Source: VXPQ01 sp965248175 | GTDB taxonomy: Bacteria; Bacteroidota; Rhodothermia; Rhodothermales; VXPQ01 | NCBI GenBank assembly: GCA_965248175.1 | Contig: OZ252093.1 | Coordinates: 2,728,001 to 2,792,000 of the forward strand | Direction of reading: 5' to 3' | Length of the DNA: 64,000 bases | Shown: positions 36,401-44,587 of the stretch, piece after piece | Layout of the letters: each line of letters opens with the position of its first letter | Numbering within the stretch: the first letter of the stretch is position 1 | Notes under the pieces: model-generated | Told to the model about the DNA's origin: nothing | Seen by the model: the letters and a program-made list of their open reading frames with translations, nothing else | Databases searched by the model: none | Translations under genes and position numbers: made by a program

Positions 36401-38439
36401 TGTATCCGGCCGTGGATGCGCCCGTGTTCAGCCACTCGGAAGGCGAGTCGTCCGACCCCTTTACCCTGACGATGCAGACTCCGGCAAACGGAACCATTTT
36501 CTATACGCTGGACGGCGCCGATCCCCGTATGCTCGGCGGGGACGTTTCCGGGTCGGCCATGGAGTACGACGGCACGGGGATAGCCCTCTCCGGGCGCAAC
36601 CGGGTGCTGGCGCGCGTCCGCCCGGACGACGGCATATGGTCGGCGCTGGAAGAGGCTGAATATTTTGCGGGTGTGGCCTCGCCCGTTTCTTCGCAACTCG
36701 TCGTTTCGGAAATTCACTATAACCCGACGGAGCCCACCGATGCGGAAATCGCGGCGGGATTCGACAACAACGACGATTTTGAATTCGTCGAGCTGCACAA
36801 CCCCTCGAACGCACCGGTCGCGCTGGGCGGACTGGCGTTTACCGAAGGCATTACGTTCGCCTTCGGGGATCGGACGCTTGCCCCGGGCGCCCGGACGATC
36901 GTGGCCGCCAGCGAGAACGCCTTCCGCATGCGGTACGGACCGGGAGCGGACATCGCCGGAAGCTACGCCTCAGGACGACTTAGCAACGGCGGCGAGGCCT
37001 TGACACTCAGCAACGCTGCCGGGAAGCCCCTGATTCGCATCGAATACAATGACGGCGGCGTCTGGCCTGCGAGAGCCGATGGCGGCGGCAGTTCGCTGAC
37101 GCTCGATCCCGCTGCCGCAGGCGACATCGACCGCGCCGGCGCATGGCGGGCAAGCATCGAATACGGGGGATCGCCCGGAACATCGGGGCGCGCCTCCTTC
37201 CGCGACGTGATCGTCAACGAGTTGCTTGCGCATAGCGATCCCCCTGAGGTGGACGCCGTCGAACTGCACAACCCCACAAGCCGATCGATCGACATCGGCG
37301 GGTGGCTGTTGAGTGACGGCGGCGCCCTGGACAAGTACCGTATTCCCGACGGAACGACCATCGAGGCCGGCGGATACGTCGTCTTTGACGAGAACGACTT
37401 CAATGCCCCCGGCGCCGAAAACGGCTTCGCCTTCAGCAGCGCATACGGCGACGAAGTGCGGCTGGTGGCCACGGATGCAAATGGAAATCCCGCCCTGTTC
37501 GCCGACGAGGTCGCCTTCGGCGCCACACGCACCGGGGAAACGATCGGCCTGCCCCCGGGCGGCGGCGATTTCGTACCCTTGCAGGAAAACACGCTCGGCG
37601 GTCCGAACAGCGCTCCGAGACCGGCACAGGTCGTGTTCCGGGAAATTATGTACCACCCGCCGGGCAACAACCCGAATCTCGAATACGTCGCGCTCTACAA
37701 TGCGGGTAACAGCGCGGAAAACCTGGCCGGCTGGACCTTGCGGAAGGGCGTGGACTTCACGTTCCCGGACGGACTCGAACTCGCAGCGGGGGACAGCTTG
37801 TTCGTAACAGCTTTCGACCCGGCCCTTGAAACCGGGAATGAAACCACGTTGCGGCTGGCGTACGGCTGGGACGACGGGCGGCGCCTGATCGGAGGTTGGG
37901 AAGGCCGGCTTGCGAACGAAGGAGAAACCCTCGAACTGAACCGCACGGACGATCCGCCGGCGGAAGATCCGGCGTTCGTCCCGGAAATACTCGAAGAGCG
38001 GGTAACCTGGAGCGATACGGCGCCGTGGCCCGAAAGTGCGGACGGTGGAGGAACTGCGCTGTACCGGACAAACGTTGCCGGTCTCGGCAGCGACCCGGCG
38101 CACTGGGGGACGGTCATGCGGACCCTCGTCGTGTACCAGACCGAACGCCCGCCCGAGCCCCCGACAGTCCCCGGCGACTACGTGCTGTCGGCGGCGTACC
38201 CCAACCCGACGCAGGGCATGTCCCGCGCCCACCTGACGGTCGGCAGGACGCAGCATGTACGCGCCACGCTATACGACATGCTCGGACGCGAGGTGCGCAG
38301 CATCCTGAACGGCACGGTGGCGTCCGAAACGATCGAAACGCTCTTCGTGGACGGGGGAGCGCTGGCCAGCGGCGTCTATATCCTGCGCATCCGGGGCGAA
38401 GATTTCTCCGCCATGCGGTCGTTCACGGTCGTACGGTAG
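33499..38439 (+). CDS. Secreted CotH-kinase / lamin-tail domain protein with C-terminal sorting domain
   Basis: 1646-residue exported protein; signal segment within residues 20-48 (AFPAQVALLPLVFGTAAAQ). Lamin-tail domains recur: VVNEFMASNSTTLYDEDGDASDWIELYNP near residue 50, VVSEIHYNPTEPTDAE near 1070, VIVNELLAHSDPPEVDAVELHNP near 1240 and VFREIMYHPPGN near 1375. A CotH-type kinase fold lies in the middle (RIRGGWSRNDGNPKHAFRLYFRGEYG, FDLRTAQNYSWSF, YHLYLNGQYWGLFQSQERSD). Chitobiase/FN3-like repeats carry IFYTLDGADPR. The protein ends with an LSAAYPNPTQGMSR-type sorting domain. CotH proteins can phosphorylate spore or surface proteins; here a role at the cell surface or in adhesion is inferred. 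Neighbouring genes do not clarify it. Confidence 0.85.
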   Translation: MNAVNLLGSVKNLSFRSLNGWLLRAAFPAQVALLPLVFGTAAAQDATPVVNEFMASNSTTLYDEDGDASDWIELYNPTGQAIDLRGWALTDNEDRLDKWIFPGKTLDAGEYFVVFASGKDRSPGGGVWNSIVRRGDLFRYFPGTEQPLANWNEPGFDASEWNEGASALGYERDAAGADIQTEVDIVDLLSLYARIEFTVDDPDDVLQAVLHMDYDDGFVAYLNGQEIARSFMSPGTPSFNTPASGLHEAMIYQGGAPEPFALSNPQDLLQAGANVLAVEVHNANATSSDLTLIPFLSLQTETQPATYRGPAPEITFASRTEFHTNFRLSRTGEYLALIDSSGQPVSEFTPAYPEQRPDVSYGLIDGGYTWFDLPTPGGPNVPGMSDVLEPPTFSASGAILEEPFSLYLFPETPGSIVRYTLDHSEPSETNGTPYTEPIYINETTAVRAAAFMEGVAPSSSVTRTYVFPADVIHQSPGNMAAKGWPAYWGGNDVDMGMDPNIVEGQENDVIAALTAIPSFSIVLPFDSLFNAARGIYSNALSYGRDWERPASIELIYPSNFSPETGPRARHGGRDGFAVNAGVRIRGGWSRNDGNPKHAFRLYFRGEYGPSTLSYALFGDEGVNEFDKFDLRTAQNYSWSFNGSPANTMLRDVFSRDVQRDMGVPYTRSRYYHLYLNGQYWGLFQSQERSDHWYGASYLGGNPEDYDVIKSSGLDGGYVVEVTAGVFDDWRLLYDEANRLAALPTEEERDALYMELQGLNPDGSRNPDYPVLLDADNMIQYMLIIFWTGNTDSPITPFNATNNFFGLRERSGERGFTWFAHDSEHSLFSTSSFGDGRNRTGPFPAGDEFQFSNPQWIHQQLMGSNEYRLRFADLAHRHLSGNGTLTRTEAVARWETRADEVSPVILAESARWGDAQREPPFTTADWLREVTSVQNGFLPTRTPVILEQLKQTRRYRSGRPNNFLVDAPLYPAVDAPVFSHSEGESSDPFTLTMQTPANGTIFYTLDGADPRMLGGDVSGSAMEYDGTGIALSGRNRVLARVRPDDGIWSALEEAEYFAGVASPVSSQLVVSEIHYNPTEPTDAEIAAGFDNNDDFEFVELHNPSNAPVALGGLAFTEGITFAFGDRTLAPGARTIVAASENAFRMRYGPGADIAGSYASGRLSNGGEALTLSNAAGKPLIRIEYNDGGVWPARADGGGSSLTLDPAAAGDIDRAGAWRASIEYGGSPGTSGRASFRDVIVNELLAHSDPPEVDAVELHNPTSRSIDIGGWLLSDGGALDKYRIPDGTTIEAGGYVVFDENDFNAPGAENGFAFSSAYGDEVRLVATDANGNPALFADEVAFGATRTGETIGLPPGGGDFVPLQENTLGGPNSAPRPAQVVFREIMYHPPGNNPNLEYVALYNAGNSAENLAGWTLRKGVDFTFPDGLELAAGDSLFVTAFDPALETGNETTLRLAYGWDDGRRLIGGWEGRLANEGETLELNRTDDPPAEDPAFVPEILEERVTWSDTAPWPESADGGGTALYRTNVAGLGSDPAHWGTVMRTLVVYQTERPPEPPTVPGDYVLSAAYPNPTQGMSRAHLTVGRTQHVRATLYDMLGREVRSILNGTVASETIETLFVDGGALASGVYILRIRGEDFSAMRSFTVVR

Positions 38440-38481
38440 GGACCTGCCCGAGCGAGGGCCCCGGTTACGCGGAATACCGGC

Positions 38482-39246
38482 TCAGTGCTCCTTTACATGG
38501 ATATTACGGAACTGTACGAGCGCGGGCGGGCTGACCCATTCCCCGGCATCGTTCTTGTTGCCATGGTGCTGCAACCCGATGGGGCCGCAGTCGGGAATTT
38601 CGTTCAGGTGAATGCGGTCGATGACGAGTTGGCCATTGATCCGGATGGTCATGAACTGACCCCGAACAACGATCTTCGAAGAGTTCCATTCCCCGACGGC
38701 ATGGTCCGCATTCACGAGCGGCACGGCAGCCCGGCGGACTTCCGGCGGCTGGTCCGCATCCATACGGTAGCCATAGACTTCGCCGGACCCGTACGGCCAG
38801 TTCCAGATGTTGTGCTGGGCCTTGCCGTGACCGCGCGGAAGGATACCCGAATCGGAATCGGGCACGGACATCACCATGGCCCTGCCGTCCTGGTCCCTCT
38901 TGTGGGTACCGTCGGCAAGGATGATCGGCACACGGGGATTCGTGTACGGCTCGACGGTGGTAAGGCGCCAGTCGATCTTGAGCGTGTAGTCGCAGTAATC
39001 CTTCTCGCTCCAGAGGCTCTTGTCTCCTTCCGCCTCGCTTTCCGCGTCATAGTCGATCACGCCGTCGATCACCTGCCAGTGGCCGCCGTCGCCTTCGGGG
39101 ATGACCCAGCCGTCGAGGTTTTCCCCGTTGAATATGGAAGTGTAGCCTTCAGGGGCCTGCATCTGAGCATGGGCCGCCCGGGGCGCAGTGCATAGCGCGA
39201 GCAGTAGAATCATGCAGAGCGAAAGCGCATAACGTGTCGATTTCAT
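38482..39246 (-). CDS. Exported DUF1080 (3-keto-disaccharide hydrolase-like) protein
   Basis: 254-residue protein with signal peptide (LCMILLLALCTAPRAAHAQ) and a concanavalin-like DUF1080 domain: GYTSIFNGENLDGWVIPEGDGGHWQVIDGVI at the start, DYTLKIDWRL, SDSGILPRG, EWNSSKIVVRGQFMTIRINGQLVIDR and GPIGLQHHGN near the end. The domain is common in PVC and Bacteroidota glycan-degrading loci, and some members hydrolyse 3-keto-glycosides. A nearby MFS transporter and Gfo/Idh/MocA oxidoreductase on the same strand fit a 3-keto-sugar theme, although the three are separate transcription units by spacing (145 bp to the next gene). Confidence 0.85.
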   Translation of the reverse strand: MKSTRYALSLCMILLLALCTAPRAAHAQMQAPEGYTSIFNGENLDGWVIPEGDGGHWQVIDGVIDYDAESEAEGDKSLWSEKDYCDYTLKIDWRLTTVEPYTNPRVPIILADGTHKRDQDGRAMVMSVPDSDSGILPRGHGKAQHNIWNWPYGSGEVYGYRMDADQPPEVRRAAVPLVNADHAVGEWNSSKIVVRGQFMTIRINGQLVIDRIHLNEIPDCGPIGLQHHGNKNDAGEWVSPPALVQFRNIHVKEH

Positions 39247-39390
39247 AGCGTCAGGGGTATGATGAGAAATGATTTATTGCACGGGTTGCGTGCAGAGACA
39301 CGGTGGAGCGCCCCCGGGCTTCCCCGGCGGCGCTCCGTCCGTACGTTGCAACGGATGTAAATGTATACGTGTTCACGCAGAAGACCGGTG

Positions 39391-40791
39391 CTAAAGTTCA
39401 GCCGGTCCCTCGACCCCGCCGGTCTCTTCCTCCATCTTCAGTTCGACGGGCTTGTAGCCGCCCTTCGACCGGAAGTACAGAATCAGGAGTACGTAGCACA
39501 CGAACATGAAGGCTGGAAACCATGCCACGGTCTTCAACGCCAACTGGCTCGCTGTCGATTGCACAGCCACGACACGTTCCTGATCTTCCTCGGACAGCAT
39601 TGCTACGGCATCGTCGTCAAGCGGACGATAGGGTACGACCAGCAAGGCGGTACGCTCCTCGCCAAGTATCTCGTCACTGAGTTCTGTGACCTGCTCCTGC
39701 ACCTGGTTCGTAATAGAGGCATCCTGTATGGCGCCAATGATCGGACCGCCAAGCGCGCCCGCCGCAAGCATGCCGACGCCGGCAATCGTGTTGATCGTCA
39801 TAGCGCCGCCCTGGGGGAACTGCTCGGAAACCACACCCAGCGTAGTCGGCCAGAAGAAGGTCTTGCCGAGGCCATAGCAGGTGGCGGCAATGAATACGTA
39901 CCAAAGCACCGACCCCGCCTGCGAAAGCAAGACAAGCCCTACACAGGCGATCCCCGCGCTGCATGCGAGGAGGCCCAGCGGATTGATCCGGTGAACGATC
40001 GGCCCGGCGAAAAACCGAAGCACGAACATGATGGCCGAAGTATACACCAGTACCCACAGCGGATGCACGGGGCTGTTACTCAGTACGCTGGTCATCAGCG
40101 CCGTAATCCAACTGTCCGTCCCCAATTCGGTGATGGCCAAGGGGACCATGATTATGAGCAAGATGATAAACAGGGGACGGTACAATTCCTTGAGCATGCC
40201 CGCGTAACCGACACCCGCGGCCACGCGCTCCTGCACCGGCCATGTCTCCCGAAGCAGCATCCAGCCGTAGACCAGCGTGGGCAAAATCACGAATGCCACC
40301 TGCCAGCGCCAGCCGATATCGCCGACCACAATAAGCAGGATGCCGCCTGCCACAAGGCCGCCCGGCCACCCCGCATGCAGGATGTTCAGGTGATGCGTCT
40401 TGGAATCGGGGTACAAGGTGGCTACCGCCGGATTGACGACGGCCTCCACAATGCCGTTCGCAAGCGCCAGCATGAATGTGCCGATGTAGAGCACCCAGAA
40501 CGGGTCGCCTATATGCCCGGCGCATATCGTCACGAACGCGGAGAGAACGTGCCCCGCACACGCGATGCGGATCGACGTATGGTACCCGATCTTGTCGATG
40601 ATCAGACTGAACAGAATGATCGTAAGAGGGAAACCCAGGACGCCGGCCCCGGTAATCCATCCCAACTGCACACCACTCAGATTGAACTCTGTGCCCCATT
40701 CAAAAAGGAGGCCTGCCCGGATAACGAACCCGAAAGCCGTGGCGACCAACGCCACGATGCTTCCCACGAAAAGACGTTTTTTATTGACCAT
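39391..40791 (-). CDS. MFS transporter (sugar-type)
   Basis: 466-residue permease with 12 hydrophobic segments. The start at 40791 (MVNKKRLFVGSIVALVATAFGF) removes a 28-residue extension reaching into the next gene. An MFS loop-2/3-like signature (SLIIDKIGYHTSIRIA) lies after helix 2. An extended cytoplasmic insert of ~55 residues, rich in Glu and Gln, precedes the last helix (VQEQVTELSDEILGEERTALL). The gene is 31 bp from the Gfo/Idh/MocA gene in the same direction, so they probably form an operon for uptake and oxidation of a sugar or sugar derivative. The substrate is not readable from sequence. Confidence 0.85.
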   Translation of the reverse strand: MVNKKRLFVGSIVALVATAFGFVIRAGLLFEWGTEFNLSGVQLGWITGAGVLGFPLTIILFSLIIDKIGYHTSIRIACAGHVLSAFVTICAGHIGDPFWVLYIGTFMLALANGIVEAVVNPAVATLYPDSKTHHLNILHAGWPGGLVAGGILLIVVGDIGWRWQVAFVILPTLVYGWMLLRETWPVQERVAAGVGYAGMLKELYRPLFIILLIIMVPLAITELGTDSWITALMTSVLSNSPVHPLWVLVYTSAIMFVLRFFAGPIVHRINPLGLLACSAGIACVGLVLLSQAGSVLWYVFIAATCYGLGKTFFWPTTLGVVSEQFPQGGAMTINTIAGVGMLAAGALGGPIIGAIQDASITNQVQEQVTELSDEILGEERTALLVVPYRPLDDDAVAMLSEEDQERVVAVQSTASQLALKTVAWFPAFMFVCYVLLILYFRSKGGYKPVELKMEEETGGVEGPAEL

Positions 40792-40822
40792 GATGGTGTT
40801 GCGGGATGAATGAACGAGAGTC

Positions 40823-41932
40823 TCAGGAAATTTCGGGGATGTCGATGCGCCGCCCACCCTGCATGGCCGATTCATGGGCGCAAATGCCCGTCATAGTCCA
40901 GTTGGCGGCAGCGGCCGCATCGGAGACCGCCTCGCGGTCTTCCAGAATCGCCCGAAGAAATTCGTGGACCATGTGCGGGTGCGACCCGCCGTGCCCGCCG
41001 CCCTGAATGAACGACGTGTGCTCGTGCTCGTCATCGTACACGCCGCCGGTGGTGAAAGGCGCAATCTCGTCGGGGAGCAGGTGGGCGTAGTCAGGCGCCT
41101 CGATGCGCTCAGCGTCTTCGTAGCCGGAGTATACGACCGGCCCGCCGCCGATCGTCTGCTCCCACTCGAACGACCTTTCCGTACCGTATACGTCGAAGCT
41201 TTCCCGGTACTGGCGAATGGTGTTGAAAAGGGATCGGGTCACTTCGCAGGACAGGTCCGAATCCGCCATCGAGACCAGCGCGGACTCGACGGCAAACGGC
41301 GAACCGTAGGGCTCGATGTAATCTTCCTGAATGCGCCCGGAGCCGAAACACACGACGGATTCGGCGCGAGCCCCGGCAAGCAGCAGCAGCGGACTGACTG
41401 CGTGCGTAGCGTAGTGCATGGGCGGAAATCCGTACCAGTAAGCAGGCCATCCGGGCAGGCCCATGTTCTGCTGATGCGAACCGCGCAGAAACTGTATTTT
41501 CCCGAGGCGCCCCGATTCGAGAAGTTCGCGGGCATACAGGAATTCACGGGTGTAGATGGCCGTTTCCATCATCATATACACCTTTCCGCTCCGGCGACGG
41601 GCCTCCGCTATCCGGAGGCATTCGTCCACGGTCGTCGCCATAGGCACCGTGCAGGCCGTGTGTTTGCCTGCCTCCAGGGCGGCCAGCGACATGGGAGCGT
41701 GGGCCGCAATCGGGGTGTTGATGTGAATGGCGTCTACTTCAGGATCCGCAAGAAGCGCTTCCAGGTTCGTATAGCGCCGCTCTACGCCGAATTGATCTCC
41801 GATCTCGTGCAAGCCCTTTTCGTCTCGCTTGCAAATCGCCCACAGTTCGGTGTTGGGATGGCGTTGATAGATGGGTATGAACTCAGCACCGAAACCCAGT
41901 CCGACGACCGCAACCTTGATCTTGTCCGGCAT
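40823..41932 (-). CDS. Gfo/Idh/MocA-family oxidoreductase
   Basis: 369-residue NAD(P)-dependent cytoplasmic dehydrogenase. The start at 41932 (MPDKIKVAVVGLGFGAEFIPIY) places the Rossmann GLGFGAEF turn at residues 11-18. Further family marks are AICKRDEKGL, the AIHINTPIAAHAPMSLAALEAGKHTACTVPMATTVDE block with the EKP-like motif changed to TVP, and the lower alpha/beta domain with YWYGFPPMHYATHAV. Loss of the usual EKP lysine (here TVPM) is notable, because that Lys is catalytic in many family members. Its partner is the adjacent MFS transporter gene, 31 bp downstream. Confidence 0.85.
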   Translation of the reverse strand: MPDKIKVAVVGLGFGAEFIPIYQRHPNTELWAICKRDEKGLHEIGDQFGVERRYTNLEALLADPEVDAIHINTPIAAHAPMSLAALEAGKHTACTVPMATTVDECLRIAEARRRSGKVYMMMETAIYTREFLYARELLESGRLGKIQFLRGSHQQNMGLPGWPAYWYGFPPMHYATHAVSPLLLLAGARAESVVCFGSGRIQEDYIEPYGSPFAVESALVSMADSDLSCEVTRSLFNTIRQYRESFDVYGTERSFEWEQTIGGGPVVYSGYEDAERIEAPDYAHLLPDEIAPFTTGGVYDDEHEHTSFIQGGGHGGSHPHMVHEFLRAILEDREAVSDAAAAANWTMTGICAHESAMQGGRRIDIPEIS

Positions 41933-42250
41933 ATGTTTAAGCGATGCGAGAGACGTAAATTCAGCAAGCAATATAACATCTTTGCAAAGATTTTACATTC
42001 TTCCTGAAATTATGCCGTGATGCGACTTGCCTTTTCAGCCATATTGCTTGTGCGACGCGCTCTTGCGGAGGGCGGATGCCGGACGGACGGAGCATTTCCG
42101 CCCCTGCCCGTGACTCTGCTTGTCCCGTGGTCGCGGCGCCGGGCGGGCTCCGCCCCGGAATGTGGGCCCGGGCTCCATACGGCGTGCAACGGAACAGACG
42201 CCGTGCGCCCCGTGCATACTAATCGCCGACATTCATTTGCTGTCCGGATC
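41933..42250. other. Divergent intergenic region, no gene seen
   Basis: 318 bp between divergently transcribed genes. The left ~75 bp are AT-rich (GCAATATAACATCTTTGC) and probably hold the promoter of the oxidoreductase-MFS operon. The right part is GC-rich and could hold the promoter for the cupredoxin gene. The plus-strand frame here is open but has no signal or domain character. Confidence 0.5.
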
Positions 42251-43300
42251 ATGCTTTGCCGCTGCGCCTGCATCCTGTTGCCGGGTCTTCTCGCAATGAT
42301 TCTGCCTGCCTTGCGCCCCGCTCTCGCGCAGGAATCCGCGCAGGCGGACCGCGAATATGTCCTTGAAACCAACATCCTCGGGTACTGGGGCGTGGGCGGA
42401 AACATCGACGGGGTGCGCAACCCGGTGTTGCGGGCGGAGAAAGGCGAGACGGTACGCATCGTCATCGTGAACGTCGAGGCGCTGCTCCACGATATCGCTC
42501 TCGAAACCTTGCAGGTAAAATCGGAGGGGGTGCTGGATATCGGCGAGCAGACCGACATCACGTTTATTGCTGTGGAAGACGATATTTATTACTGTACAAT
42601 TCCAGGGCATCGGGCTGCCGGCATGGAAGGACGGTTTGAGATTATACGGGAAGCAGGGATGGTCGACGCCGGGCCTGCGCCGGAAGCAAACGGAAATGGC
42701 GGGGGGCCAGCGCGCCTCCTGCTCCTCAACGAATTGCCTCGTCCGGAAAACATCCCCCTTCCCCTGCTGGAGCCGCCGCCCCATGCGGATTTGCAGACGG
42801 ACGGCAACCTTACCAAAGCTGATCCGGCGGGTCTTCTGGATCACCAGAACGAGCACATCCGGGCACGGGCCGTCCAGTTGCTTGCGGAGAACGAAAATCC
42901 CCCGGAAAACGTCCTGGACGCCTTTGCGCGCATGGCCCGCGAGGATACCTCCGCGCTGGTGAGGACGTACCTCGCGGAAACGTTGCGGCACATCGCGCCG
43001 GAGCGCCGCTGGGGCGTGCTGGAAGGACTGTATAGCCATGCAGAAGACGCTGCGAACCATGTCCTGCCGATGCTGGTCTGGTACGCCACCGAAGCCGCCG
43101 TGCCGGTGGATATGGATCGGGCGCTGACACTGGCATTGGCCTCGGAATGGCAAAATGTATTATCCTTTACGGTACAGCGCATCGCTGCGGAGGGATCGCA
43201 GGAAGCGCTTCGCATCCTTTCCGGGCGCCTGCCCGAAGCGAACGCCGAAGAACGAAAAACCATCCTGTACGGCATCAACCGGATCGTCAAACCCGACTGA
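42251..43300 (+). CDS. Exported cupredoxin-HEAT fusion protein
   Basis: 349-residue protein from the ATG at 42251, followed by a signal peptide (CILLPGLLAMILPALRPALAQ). Residues ~30-135 are a plastocyanin-like cupredoxin with the type-1 copper ligands His (LLHDIALE), Cys and His (YYCTIPGHRA) and Met (AAGMEG). After a Pro-rich linker the C-terminal ~170 residues are alpha-solenoid (LLDHQNEHIRARAVQLLAEN...) and clearly resemble the end of the protein at 44588. The likely role is extracytoplasmic electron transfer to or from the neighbouring propeller dehydrogenase. It is followed by the VCBS gene after only 3 bp, so these genes form an operon. Confidence 0.8.
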   Translation: MLCRCACILLPGLLAMILPALRPALAQESAQADREYVLETNILGYWGVGGNIDGVRNPVLRAEKGETVRIVIVNVEALLHDIALETLQVKSEGVLDIGEQTDITFIAVEDDIYYCTIPGHRAAGMEGRFEIIREAGMVDAGPAPEANGNGGGPARLLLLNELPRPENIPLPLLEPPPHADLQTDGNLTKADPAGLLDHQNEHIRARAVQLLAENENPPENVLDAFARMAREDTSALVRTYLAETLRHIAPERRWGVLEGLYSHAEDAANHVLPMLVWYATEAAVPVDMDRALTLALASEWQNVLSFTVQRIAAEGSQEALRILSGRLPEANAEERKTILYGINRIVKPD

Positions 43301-43303
43301 ACC

Positions 43304-44506
43304 ATGACAAAAACAATGTATACAGTGACCTTCTGTGCAGGCCTCTTGCTATGTACAGCGGGTATCGCAGCGGGACAACCCGCCTTCGACAGAACACACC
43401 TCACCGACGTGTTTTTTGCGGAAGGAGGCGCCATCGGGGATGTGAACGGGGACAGCGCGGCGGACCTGGTGGCGGGACCGTACTGGTACGCCGGTCCCTC
43501 GTTCGAGGCGCGTCATGCGTTCTATGAGCCGAAGCCATTCAGTATAAAGGGCTTTTCGTATTCGGACAATTTTGTCGTCGATGTGCACGATTTCAACGAC
43601 GACGGGTGGAACGACATTCTCGTGATCGGATTTCCGGGGCAAGAGGCGTTCTGGTACGAAAATCCCGGGGAACCGGACGGAGAGGACACCGGGTACTGGA
43701 CGCAGCATCTCGCCTTCCCTACCGTGGACAACGAGTCGCCTCACATTCTGGATATCACCGGAAACGGACGCCCGGACATCGTCTGCCATGCGGATGGGTA
43801 TCCGGGCTATGCATCGTACGATCCGGAGCGTCCGACCGAGCCGTGGACGTTTCGGCAAGTAGCCGGTCCGTACGAGGAGTTGTTGCGCTTCTCGCACGGG
43901 TTCGGGGTCGGGGATGTGAACGGCGACGCATTGCTTGACTTGCTCATGTCGGACGGATGGTGGGAAAACCCGGGATTCGATGTGGACACTCCCTGGGAAC
44001 ACCATGAGGAAGCGTTTGCCGTCGGCGGCGCGCAAATGTATGCCTACGATGTGGACGGGGACGGGCTGAATGACGTGATCACGAGCCGCGATGCGCACGG
44101 CTGGGGACTCTCATGGTTCAGGCAGCTCGCGGACGGCGGATTCGAGAAACACCTCATCCTCCGGGACGATGCGGCGAGCGAGCCGGGCAGGGTCCGTTTC
44201 TCCCAACTGCATGCCGTGGAGCTGGTGGACATGGACGGGGACGGGTTGCGGGATATCGTAACCGGAAAACGGTACCGGGCGCACGGCGAGGAAGTGGACC
44301 CCGAACCGAATGCCCCGCCAGTGCTTTACTGGTTCCGGCTCACGCGGACGGAGAACGGCGATGTCGTCTGGACCCCCCATCTCGTCGATGACGATTCGGG
44401 GGTCGGAGTCGCTCTCGCGGTGGACGACGTGAACGGCGACGATTCTCCGGACATTCTGGTCGTCAACAAGAAAGGCACGTACATCTTTCGCCAGAAAGCC
44501 CGGTAA
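43304..44506 (+). CDS. Exported FG-GAP/VCBS-repeat protein
   Basis: 400-residue protein with a signal peptide (YTVTFCAGLLLCTAGIAAGQ) and a beta-propeller of FG-GAP/VCBS repeats. Calcium-binding-type DxDGDGxxD motifs recur: IGDVNGDSAADLVAG, HDFNDDGWNDILV, ITGNGRPDIV, GVGDVNGDALLDLL, YDVDGDGLNDVI, DMDGDGLRDIV and DDVNGDDSPDILV. No catalytic residues are evident. Such proteins are frequently encoded beside PVC-type dehydrogenases and may bind glycans or act as scaffolds. It is the second gene of the 42251-48216 cluster. Frame intact. Confidence 0.85.
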   Translation: MTKTMYTVTFCAGLLLCTAGIAAGQPAFDRTHLTDVFFAEGGAIGDVNGDSAADLVAGPYWYAGPSFEARHAFYEPKPFSIKGFSYSDNFVVDVHDFNDDGWNDILVIGFPGQEAFWYENPGEPDGEDTGYWTQHLAFPTVDNESPHILDITGNGRPDIVCHADGYPGYASYDPERPTEPWTFRQVAGPYEELLRFSHGFGVGDVNGDALLDLLMSDGWWENPGFDVDTPWEHHEEAFAVGGAQMYAYDVDGDGLNDVITSRDAHGWGLSWFRQLADGGFEKHLILRDDAASEPGRVRFSQLHAVELVDMDGDGLRDIVTGKRYRAHGEEVDPEPNAPPVLYWFRLTRTENGDVVWTPHLVDDDSGVGVALAVDDVNGDDSPDILVVNKKGTYIFRQKAR

Positions 44507-44587
44507 ACGACCCGTCGGATACGAGAACGCAAACGCCGAAGCGTACATCTCCCTTACAACGCACAACACCCTCAAACAGGAATTGCC

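Noticed and set aside
39361..40809. 482-codon plus-strand frame opposite the MFS transporter
   Set aside because: Shadow frame; the minus strand has 12 membrane helices and an MFS signature.
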